This document shows positions 1-6,052 of a stretch of 8,343 nucleotides of DNA, in pieces (within the stretch, counting starts at the first letter, position 1; each line of letters opens with the position of its first letter). The notes under the pieces are model-generated. The model saw nothing but the letters and a program-made list of their open reading frames with translations. It was not told the DNA's origin and did no database searches. The position numbers and the translations under genes were made by a program. Source of the stretch: an uncultured Pirellula sp. (lineage in GTDB: Bacteria > Planctomycetota > Planctomycetia > Pirellulales > Pirellulaceae); NCBI GenBank assembly GCA_903892365.1, contig CAITIF010000058.1, forward strand, positions 1 through 8,343, given 5' to 3'.

Positions 1-4
1 ATTC

Positions 5-15
5 CCGAACTTCGA
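5..15. promoter_or_regulatory. Operator-like inverted repeat, copy 1 (imperfect)
   Basis: The sequence CCGAACTTCGA is an inverted repeat CGAA-C-TTCG; the outermost pair does not match. It shares ten consecutive bases, CGAACTTCGA, with the perfect copy at 337-347. The two copies bracket the leader region of the fructan cassette. No regulator gene is visible in the window, so a binding role is only inferred. Confidence 0.15.
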
Positions 16-41
16 TCACATGCACCTCGCTGAAAGTCTCG

Positions 42-60
42 CGAAAAAATGGATTTTTCG
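42..60. repeat. AT-rich perfect 7-bp hairpin
   Basis: CGAAAAA (42-48) and TTTTTCG (54-60) are perfectly complementary around a five-base loop, ATGGA. The hairpin is weak in GC but has a run of T on the right arm, so it could end a plus-strand transcript entering from the left, or be a protein-binding palindrome. With only two GC pairs it may also be chance. Confidence 0.25.
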
Positions 61-287
61 ATGCTCAAACGTAGCAGAGGCTCTCCCAAAATGTAACCAG
101 CGACTACACGATCAAGGAACACGAATCGAGCGCGCTTCGTTGCAAGATCCCTACGTCGTCGCTATCCAACAAAAATCCTGGTATGCTAGACTTCTGGGGT
201 CGATCCAAAGATTCATCGCTCAGCTCGCCATCGTTTTTCTATCGTTACAGCGTTCCAGAAAAAGTGAACCAACCCAGTGCCGTTTCA

Positions 288-316
288 TTGAATTGAAATC
301 CAGTTGTCCCTACACT
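288..316 (+). promoter_or_regulatory. Possible sigma-70 type promoter for the fructan cassette
   Basis: TTGAAT (288-293) and TACACT (311-316) are separated by 17 bases and each match the -35 and -10 consensus at four of six positions. Transcription would begin near 323 and give a leader of about 60-70 bases. A second -10-like hexamer, TAAAAT (364-369, five of six), lies nearer the gene but lacks a good -35 partner. Planctomycete promoters are poorly predicted by this consensus, so confidence is low. Confidence 0.22.
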
Positions 317-336
317 TTCCAAGAATCTTGAAACGC

Positions 337-347
337 TCGAACTTCGA
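337..347. promoter_or_regulatory. Operator-like inverted repeat, copy 2 (perfect)
   Basis: TCGAA-C-TTCGA is a perfect 5+1+5 inverted repeat located 39-49 bases before the first ATG of the GH32 gene. It lies just downstream of the proposed transcription start, where a repressor would block elongation. A related copy is at 5-15, and a near relative with a two-base centre is at 6039-6050. A short palindrome of this kind can arise by chance. Confidence 0.22.
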
Positions 348-385
348 CTCGTACTTGTACTTTTAAAATTCGTCCTTTTAGCGGT

Positions 386-2584
386 ATGTTACACATGAAA
401 TATCTTCCCATGAGTGCGCTTCTTTACGTGCTTTTTTCCGTTGTTGCGCATGCCCAGAATCCTTCGACCTCGGACATTCTGATCGCAGACTTTGAAGGGG
501 AAACCTACGACCCATGGAAAAGCGAAGGCGAGGCTTTCGGCACTGGGCCGGCCAAGGGGACGCTCGATGGGCAAATGAACATCAGCGGATTCGAAGGTAA
601 AGGACTAGTCAATTCGTTTCTCAATGGCGACCGCACGACTGGAACACTGACGTCGCCTCCGATCAACATTGAACGCAAGTACCTGACGTTTCTTATCGGT
701 GGAGGCGGTCATGCGGGAAAGACCTGCATGAACCTGTTGGTCGATGGGAAAGTCGTGTATACGGTTGCTGGCACGAACACGATGCCAGGCGGCAACGAAG
801 CTCTGGAGCCCGGGTTCTGGGACGTTAGTAACCTGATTGGCAAAACGGTCGCTTTGCAAATCGTGGATGACGCTACTGGTGGATGGGGACACATCAACGT
901 CGACCACATCGTGCAAACAAACACCAAACCGAGGTTGCCCGATCTCGCCCGCCGGGAGAAGTCATTCACCGTCGAAAATAGATACCTGATTATCCCCATT
1001 CAAGATCAAGCAAACATCCCAGCGAACATTGGCAGCCAAGAGAAGCCAACGGGCCAAATTCAGTTGTTCGTAGGTGACAAAGAAGTCCGCCGATATGACT
1101 TGAGCATTGCTCCGACTGCGAACGATACGAATTGGTACGCATTCTTCGACCTGAGTGCCTATCAAGAAATGGCAGCTCGAGTCGTTGCCAGCAGGGTCAC
1201 CCCAGAAGGCTTCGAACTCATCAAGCAATCCAATCAAGTCCCAGGAGCAGAGAATTTCTACAAGGAGCCTTATCGCCCTCAGTTTCACTTCACTCAAAAA
1301 GTCGGCTGGAACAACGATCCCAACGGAATGGTTTATCACGATGGCACTTGGCACTTCTTTTTTCAGCATAACCCCGTAAGCCTTCAATGGGGCAACATGA
1401 CATGGGGTCATGCGATCAGCAAAGATCTACTGCACTGGGAACAACAACCAGACAAGTTGTTTCCTTCCACGATGGCTCGTGGCGCTTGCTTTTCAGGAGG
1501 AGCGACGGTCGACATTCATAATACAGCGGGCTGGGGCAAGAACACACTGGTCGCGTTCCTGACGGACACCGGAGCCGGCGAATCGGTTGCCTACAGTACC
1601 GATGGTGGGAAGTCCTTTACGATGTATGAAGGCAATCCTGTCGTCAAACACCAGGGTCGCGATCCGAAAGTCATCTGGTATGCGTACGACGACACCGACA
1701 AACCGCTCAACGAAACCGCGAAGAAGCTCGGGGGTCATTGGGTGATGGTCGTCTACGACGAGCACCCGGAGCACCAACGCAATGCCGCGTTCTACACGTC
1801 GACTAATCTCAAGGAATGGACGGAGCAAAGCCACCTGCCTGGTTATTATGAATGCACAGAACTGTTTGAACTGCCGGTCGATGGCGATGCACAGAACCGA
1901 CGTTGGGTTGTGTTTGCTGCAGATGCCCAGTACGCCATCGGCACATTCGACGGCAAGACATTCACGCCGCAGCACGAAGGCAAGCATCAAGTCCATTGGG
2001 GACGTTACTATGCGTCGCAAACGTTCGACAACGCACCTCATGGCCGAAGGATTCAGATGGGCTGGCTGCAAGTCCCTGCGCCTGGGACCTACAACCAGCA
2101 CTTCAGCTTTCCACATGAGCTGACCTTGCGGACGACCGACGACGGCATTCGTATGTTCGCCAAGCCGATTGAAGAGATCGCACAACTGCGAACGAAGAGC
2201 AATACGGCGAAGCCTCAGGAGCTCCTTGCTAAAAAACCGATGAGGTTGCCCGTCAGCAGCGATCTGTTGGACGTTCGAATGACGTTGGAAGTTGGCACGG
2301 CGACATCGATCGAAGTGAAGCTGCCGGGACGCACCATCCAATACGATGTGAAGGGTCAGAAGCTTAACGAAGCGCCCTTGAAGCCGGTCGACGGCCGCAT
2401 CCGAATTCAAGTGCTAGCCGATCGTTCGCTAACAGAAATCGTCGGTAACGATGGTCGTGTTTTTATCAGCGGTGATGGCCCCGCCAAGATTGATGCATCG
2501 GAAGTCTTGGTCACCGCCATCGGTGGCGATGCAAAACTCCTGTCGCTGGAAGCTCACGAGCTGATGTCCATTTGGAAAAAGTAA
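386..2584 (+). CDS. Secreted glycoside hydrolase family 32 (levanase/inulinase/invertase type)
   Basis: This enzyme should hydrolyse beta-fructosyl bonds in levan, inulin or sucrose outside the cytoplasm. Residues 1-23 form a signal peptide with a likely cut after AHA. Residues about 30-178 form an N-terminal module (FEG, GEAFG, FLIGGGGHAG, GGWGHINVDHI) resembling the DUF4980-type domain found before GH32 levanases. Residues about 192-290 look like a second beta-sandwich. The five-bladed GH32 propeller starts near 296. It has WNNDPNG with nucleophile D311, FSGGATVD (369-376), RDP (425-427, transition-state stabiliser D426) and EC with acid/base E489. The C-terminal sandwich holds ADRSLTEIVGNDG around D679. 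At 732 residues it is longer than plain GH32 enzymes because of the N-terminal modules. The ATG at 395 would give MKYLPMS and is an equally good start; neither has a clear Shine-Dalgarno sequence. All catalytic residues are present. Endo or exo action, and the exact substrate, cannot be decided. It heads the cassette, 92 bases before the permease. Confidence 0.93.
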   Translation: MLHMKYLPMSALLYVLFSVVAHAQNPSTSDILIADFEGETYDPWKSEGEAFGTGPAKGTLDGQMNISGFEGKGLVNSFLNGDRTTGTLTSPPINIERKYLTFLIGGGGHAGKTCMNLLVDGKVVYTVAGTNTMPGGNEALEPGFWDVSNLIGKTVALQIVDDATGGWGHINVDHIVQTNTKPRLPDLARREKSFTVENRYLIIPIQDQANIPANIGSQEKPTGQIQLFVGDKEVRRYDLSIAPTANDTNWYAFFDLSAYQEMAARVVASRVTPEGFELIKQSNQVPGAENFYKEPYRPQFHFTQKVGWNNDPNGMVYHDGTWHFFFQHNPVSLQWGNMTWGHAISKDLLHWEQQPDKLFPSTMARGACFSGGATVDIHNTAGWGKNTLVAFLTDTGAGESVAYSTDGGKSFTMYEGNPVVKHQGRDPKVIWYAYDDTDKPLNETAKKLGGHWVMVVYDEHPEHQRNAAFYTSTNLKEWTEQSHLPGYYECTELFELPVDGDAQNRRWVVFAADAQYAIGTFDGKTFTPQHEGKHQVHWGRYYASQTFDNAPHGRRIQMGWLQVPAPGTYNQHFSFPHELTLRTTDDGIRMFAKPIEEIAQLRTKSNTAKPQELLAKKPMRLPVSSDLLDVRMTLEVGTATSIEVKLPGRTIQYDVKGQKLNEAPLKPVDGRIRIQVLADRSLTEIVGNDGRVFISGDGPAKIDASEVLVTAIGGDAKLLSLEAHELMSIWKK

Positions 2585-2676
2585 GGTAGTGATACACACT
2601 GATCTTGGATGAAATAACCCGCCACCTGTTGCTTTCCCCATTCACTCGTTAACCTCTCCTCCCTAACGCACCTCCC

Positions 2677-4017
2677 ATGAAGTCACCCCTTATTCTTTGG
2701 TCGGTTACCGCATCTTTAGCTGGCTTTTTGTTTGGATTCGACACCGTTGTGATCTCCGGTGCGGAAAAAACAATTCAGTCACTATGGGGCCTAGGTGATC
2801 TTCAACACGGATTGGCAATGAGCAGCGCATTGTGGGGAACGGTCCTTGGATCGCTCTGTGGCGGTTGGCCAACAGATCGGTTCGGCCGACGAACAACTCT
2901 GCTCTACATTGGGATACTGTATTTCGTTTCGGCGGTCTGGTCCGGACTCGCGACCGATGTTTACTCGTTCATCATCGCGAGGTTCATCGGTGGCGTTGGT
3001 GTGGGAATCTCGACCGTGACAGCCCCACTTTTCATTGCCGAGATCTCGCCCCCTGATCGACGAGGCAGGCTTGCCGGGATGTTCCAGTTCAACATCGTTT
3101 TTGGGATCTTGATCGCGTTCGTTTCCAATGCGCTGCTTGCCGGGATCGGCGAGCATGCATGGAGATGGATGTTGGGCGTTGAAGCAATTCCTGCGTTAAT
3201 CTATGGCTTGATGTGTTTCGCTTTGCCGGAGAGTCCGCGATGGTTGATTAGCCGAAAAAACGATGTTGAGGGTGCGACTCAGGTTTTCAAACAAATCTCT
3301 CCCGATCTTGATGATGCGGCGATCCAGAAGCAAGTCGCACTAGTTGTCGATGCATCGTCGGAAGCTATGCATCAGTCTGGGTTCTGGAATTCATCCTTGC
3401 GAAGACCAATCCTACTGGCATTCTTGGTTGCCTTCTTTAATCAACTCTCGGGAATCAATGCGATTCTCTATTTCGCTCCTCGGATCTTTGAGCTGACAGG
3501 TCTTGAGGCTCAGGCGTCGCTTCTGCAGTCTGTCGGAATTGGTGTGACGAATCTGGTTTTCACTTTCGTAGGTCTTTGGTTGATCGACCGTTTGGGAAGG
3601 AAGACACTCTTGGTCATTGGTTCATTCGGCTATATCGGTTCGCTTGGATTATGTGCTTGGGCGTTTAGTACGGAAACGTTTTCGATCGTTCCAGCGTGTA
3701 TCTTTGCTTTCATCGCAGCTCACGCGATTGGTCAAGGAGCAGTGATCTGGGTGTTGATTTCAGAAATTTTCCCCAACGAGCATCGAGCCAATGGGCAAGC
3801 GCTGGGCAGTTTCACCCACTGGATTTTTGCGGCGTTACTGACTTTGCTCTTTCCGTCCATGGTCACCCACTTTGCACCAAGCATTGTGTTTGGATTCTTC
3901 TGCTTTATGATGTGCCTGCATCTGTTATGGGTTTGGGCGATGGTGCCTGAAACAAAAGGTGTCCCCTTGGAAGAGATGCAAACTCGACTTGGAATGAAGA
4001 AAAAGGCCTCATCGTGA
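2677..4017 (+). CDS. MFS sugar permease, sugar porter family
   Basis: This is an inner-membrane sugar transporter of the sugar porter branch (XylE/GLUT relatives), probably a proton symporter bringing in the fructose, glucose or sucrose made available by the GH32 enzyme. At 446 residues it has the usual length for 12 helices in two six-helix halves. Family motifs occur in order: GFDTVVISGA (20-29), DRFGRR (67-72), PPDRRGRL (125-132), PESPRWL (184-190), NQLSGINAILYFAP (255-268), DRLGRK (304-309) and PETKG (424-428). The helix 5 glutamine that contacts sugar in this family is present as Q137. In the helix 7 QQ motif the first Gln is Asn (N255). The ATG is preceded by a pyrimidine-rich stretch without a Shine-Dalgarno sequence. 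The 92-base gap after the GH32 gene has no obvious terminator, so co-transcription is likely. Its stop codon overlaps the GTG of the kinase gene. Sugar specificity is inferred from the neighbours, not from the sequence. Confidence 0.92.
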   Translation: MKSPLILWSVTASLAGFLFGFDTVVISGAEKTIQSLWGLGDLQHGLAMSSALWGTVLGSLCGGWPTDRFGRRTTLLYIGILYFVSAVWSGLATDVYSFIIARFIGGVGVGISTVTAPLFIAEISPPDRRGRLAGMFQFNIVFGILIAFVSNALLAGIGEHAWRWMLGVEAIPALIYGLMCFALPESPRWLISRKNDVEGATQVFKQISPDLDDAAIQKQVALVVDASSEAMHQSGFWNSSLRRPILLAFLVAFFNQLSGINAILYFAPRIFELTGLEAQASLLQSVGIGVTNLVFTFVGLWLIDRLGRKTLLVIGSFGYIGSLGLCAWAFSTETFSIVPACIFAFIAAHAIGQGAVIWVLISEIFPNEHRANGQALGSFTHWIFAALLTLLFPSMVTHFAPSIVFGFFCFMMCLHLLWVWAMVPETKGVPLEEMQTRLGMKKKASS

Positions 4018-4886
4018 ACAAGCCTATAGTCATATCATTTGGCGAGGTCCTTTGGGACCTATTCCCAGACGGGGAACGTTTCGGCGGTGCCCCAGCCAAT
4101 TTCGCATGCCACGCATCTTTGGAAGGTGCGCAAGCGATTATGGTCAGCGCGGTCGGAGATGACCAACGCGGTGTCGACGCCATTCGCATGCTGAACGAGA
4201 TAGGTGTCGATACAAGCCTAGTGCAGGTTGTATCGTCTGCCCCTACGGGCACCGTCAGCGTCCAGCTCGATACCCAAGGAAAGCCCGCGTTTACGATTCA
4301 TGAAGGCTCGGCTGCTGACCTAATTGCATGGAACGAATCCATTGCTCGGAAGATTTCCGATGCCGGTGCAATCTATTTTGGAACATTGGGGCAACGAAGC
4401 GAGATCGCCAGAAAGACCATTCGTCGCGCTGCAGAGCTGGCTGCTAAGGCCGGGATCGCAAGAGTTTTGGATATCAACCTTCGCTCGCCTTTTTTCGATT
4501 CCGAACTGATTCGTGAATCGATATCGTTGGCATCGATTCTAAAGCTTAGCGATGATGAACTCGCGACCGTTTGCGCCGCGTGTGGGATCCCCAAAACCAT
4601 AGAGAGCCAACCCATGCTCCGTGGTTTGCTCGAGTTCGGCAATCTTGATATGGTCATTTTGACAAGAGGTGCCCAGGGAGCCACGTTGGTCACCGCAGAC
4701 GACTCCATGGACCAGGAAGGCATTCCTGCAGTAGTAATCGATACGGTTGGGGCAGGCGACTCGTTCACTGCGGCTTTTCTGATCGGTGAACTTCAGGGCA
4801 AACCACGCAAAGACAGCCTTCGGAGAGCCTGCGAGGTTGCTTCGGCAACGTGCTCACACTCCGGCGCAGTTCCTGCACGGCAGTAA
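4014..4886 (+). CDS. PfkB-family fructokinase
   Basis: This cytoplasmic kinase should convert fructose to a fructose phosphate with ATP, the step after uptake. It has 290 residues, typical of ribokinase/PfkB fructokinases. The substrate-side GGAPAN motif is at 24-29, followed by VGDDQRG (48-54), DINLRSPF (153-160), KLSDDEL (177-183), LTRGAQG (216-222) and the PfkB signature DTVGAGDSF (243-251) with catalytic base D249. The combination of GEVLWDLFPDG at the start and DINLR is characteristic of fructokinases rather than ribokinases or 2-keto-3-deoxygluconate kinases, though related ketose kinases cannot be excluded. Translation starts at GTG. The four bases GTGA contain both this start and the TGA stop of the permease, which suggests translational coupling, and a weak AAGG at 4003-4006 could help. 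It is the last gene of the cassette. Confidence 0.92.
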   Translation: MNKPIVISFGEVLWDLFPDGERFGGAPANFACHASLEGAQAIMVSAVGDDQRGVDAIRMLNEIGVDTSLVQVVSSAPTGTVSVQLDTQGKPAFTIHEGSAADLIAWNESIARKISDAGAIYFGTLGQRSEIARKTIRRAAELAAKAGIARVLDINLRSPFFDSELIRESISLASILKLSDDELATVCAACGIPKTIESQPMLRGLLEFGNLDMVILTRGAQGATLVTADDSMDQEGIPAVVIDTVGAGDSFTAAFLIGELQGKPRKDSLRRACEVASATCSHSGAVPARQ

Positions 4887-5018
4887 GCATGCGAGGTATC
4901 GGCTTTCTGTCATTCGCCAGCGACCTTGCCGGTCGGTCCGTTAGGAAGTTCCCTATACCTCACTGGTCCGAGGCCATCGAGTCCGCTTCCTCGTTCTACT
5001 TATCGATGATTGGATGGG
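4887..5018. other. Convergent intergenic region with nested inverted repeats
   Basis: This gap separates the plus-strand kinase gene from the minus-strand asparaginase gene, so both transcripts should end here. GAGGTAT (4893-4899) pairs with ATACCTC (4955-4961), and the enclosed stretch holds a smaller hairpin, CGACC (4921-4925) with GGTCG (4931-4935) around TTGCC. No T tract follows either arm, so it is not a classical intrinsic terminator. I see no gene here. Confidence 0.35.
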
Positions 5019-5996
5019 CTAGCTTTCAAACGACTGCCGAATTCGATCGGTGCTCCAACCTGCTCCTAAGGCCAAAATCAATTTTATTCTTGCTTTGTGG
5101 CTTGGTAACACACCACCCAGGATAACACCTAACCTAGTAAGTGTTTTTCCAGCGCCTTCGTATGCATATGCATCCAACGTCCGCCCCCTTGAGCAACGCG
5201 AGGTTAGCAAAATCGGAATTCCAGTCTTCGCAGCCCGATCAATGGCTCCTAGATAACCAGGGGGTACATTGCCTCTCCCGAACGCTTCCAGAACGAGCCC
5301 TCGAACACCTTGAGCGATTGCGTAGTCAATAAACTTGCCGTCTCCCCCCGAAACCATTTTGATTGTTTCTACGGCTAGTTCGATATTGTCGGTCTCAATA
5401 TACTCTTGGTCGGTGGTGCGACGAGCGATAATGATTCGATCCTTATCTATCAGACCGATCGGACCATAATCGCGACTCTGAAATGTATCCACGGATTCGG
5501 TGTGCGTTTTGATGACTTCTCGCGCTGCGATAATCTCTTCACTCATCGCGACCAGAACACCCAAGCCTCGTGCCTCCACCGTAGTTGCGACTCGAACTGC
5601 GGCGATCAAATTCGCTGGTCCATCCCAACTGAGCTCGGAGCTGTTCCGCATCGCGCCCACAAATACCACTGGCTTTACCGTCTGAAGTATCAGATCCAGA
5701 AAGTAAGCGGTTTCATCCAGAGTGTCAGTCCCATGAGTAATAACCACGCCATCGATGTTCTCCCTTTGCAATACCAAACGAACCGCATGGGCCAGTTCCA
5801 ACATGATCGAAGGAGTTACATGGGGGCCTGGAAGCCTAGCGAAATTGATAATCTCAAAATCTGCAATCTCCTTAAGACCAATCACTTGCGCGACGATCTC
5901 CTCACCCGATAGCGCTGGCGAAGCACCACCCATCGTAGGATCGATACTCATCGAAATCGTGCCACCTGTAAAAAAGATAGCGACGCGAGGTTTCAA
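5019..5996 (-). CDS. L-asparaginase (asparaginase/glutaminase family)
   Basis: The product should hydrolyse L-asparagine to aspartate and ammonia, possibly with some glutaminase activity. It has 325 residues and no signal peptide, so it probably acts in the cytoplasm. The first active-site motif TGGTI (10-14) carries the nucleophile T13. The second, HGTDT (88-92), carries T90 and D91. K163 lies in VIKTHTESVDTF, the position of the catalytic lysine of E. coli AnsB. VGAMR (113-117), WDGPANL (124-130) and YAYEGAGKT (277-285) are also family-typical. The start is TTG at 5996-5994. A GAAGGA Shine-Dalgarno sequence lies eight bases upstream, an in-frame TGA lies at 6011-6009, and the first in-frame ATG is codon 16, which would delete the nucleophile motif. 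The gene follows the propeller gene after 56 bases and may be co-transcribed with it. No metabolic link to its neighbours is evident. Confidence 0.92.
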   Translation of the reverse strand: MKPRVAIFFTGGTISMSIDPTMGGASPALSGEEIVAQVIGLKEIADFEIINFARLPGPHVTPSIMLELAHAVRLVLQRENIDGVVITHGTDTLDETAYFLDLILQTVKPVVFVGAMRNSSELSWDGPANLIAAVRVATTVEARGLGVLVAMSEEIIAAREVIKTHTESVDTFQSRDYGPIGLIDKDRIIIARRTTDQEYIETDNIELAVETIKMVSGGDGKFIDYAIAQGVRGLVLEAFGRGNVPPGYLGAIDRAAKTGIPILLTSRCSRGRTLDAYAYEGAGKTLTRLGVILGGVLPSHKARIKLILALGAGWSTDRIRQSFES

Positions 5997-6004
5997 AAGA
6001 AATG

Positions 6005-6010
6005 TCCTTC
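6005..6010 (-). promoter_or_regulatory. Shine-Dalgarno sequence fixing the TTG start of asparaginase
   Basis: Read on the minus strand this is GAAGGA, eight bases before the TTG at 5996. It is the clearest ribosome binding site in the window and decides the start, because no in-frame ATG precedes the first catalytic motif. Confidence 0.7.
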
Positions 6011-6038
6011 AACAAGTGGTATCGGAAATGAAACTGGA

Positions 6039-6050
6039 TCGAATTTTCGA
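6039..6050. promoter_or_regulatory. Operator-like inverted repeat between propeller and asparaginase genes
   Basis: TCGAA-TT-TTCGA forms a 5+2+5 inverted repeat inside the 56-base gap, two bases past the propeller stop codon and about 43 bases before the asparaginase start. It resembles the TCGAA-C-TTCGA site at 337-347 but has a two-base centre. It could be an operator for a separate asparaginase promoter or a weak RNA hairpin. Chance is a real alternative. Confidence 0.2.
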
Positions 6051-6052
6051 GT

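Larger units (their letters stand above)
1..385. other. Non-coding leader region upstream of the fructan cassette
   Basis: I find no convincing gene in this stretch. One plus-strand frame is open from the left edge to position 331 (103 codons from the ATG at 20), but its product has no recognisable motif, signal peptide or domain, and no ribosome binding site precedes it. It could also be the tail of a gene entering from the left, because the frame has no stop before position 20. Minus-strand frames starting here close within about 22 codons. The stretch contains a small hairpin (42-60), a possible sigma-70 type promoter (288-316) and two TCGAA/TTCGA inverted repeats (5-15 and 337-347). Its likely role is to carry the control region of the downstream operon. 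Confidence 0.5.

Noticed and set aside
20..331. A 103-codon plus-strand reading frame in the leader region
   Set aside because: No recognisable domain, signal peptide or ribosome binding site, and the composition looks like translated non-coding DNA. It could be the tail of a gene from the left, but nothing supports that.
962..1411. A 149-codon minus-strand frame opposite the GH32 N-terminal part
   Set aside because: Antisense shadow of the real gene with no domain and no separate promoter or ribosome binding site.
1493..2410. A long (305-codon) minus-strand reading frame opposite the GH32 gene
   Set aside because: It lies wholly antisense to a gene with intact catalytic motifs, and its product is a low-information Arg/Leu/Val-rich sequence with no family motif.
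5406..5912. A 168-codon plus-strand frame opposite asparaginase
   Set aside because: The minus strand carries all asparaginase catalytic motifs, and this frame shows no recognisable features.
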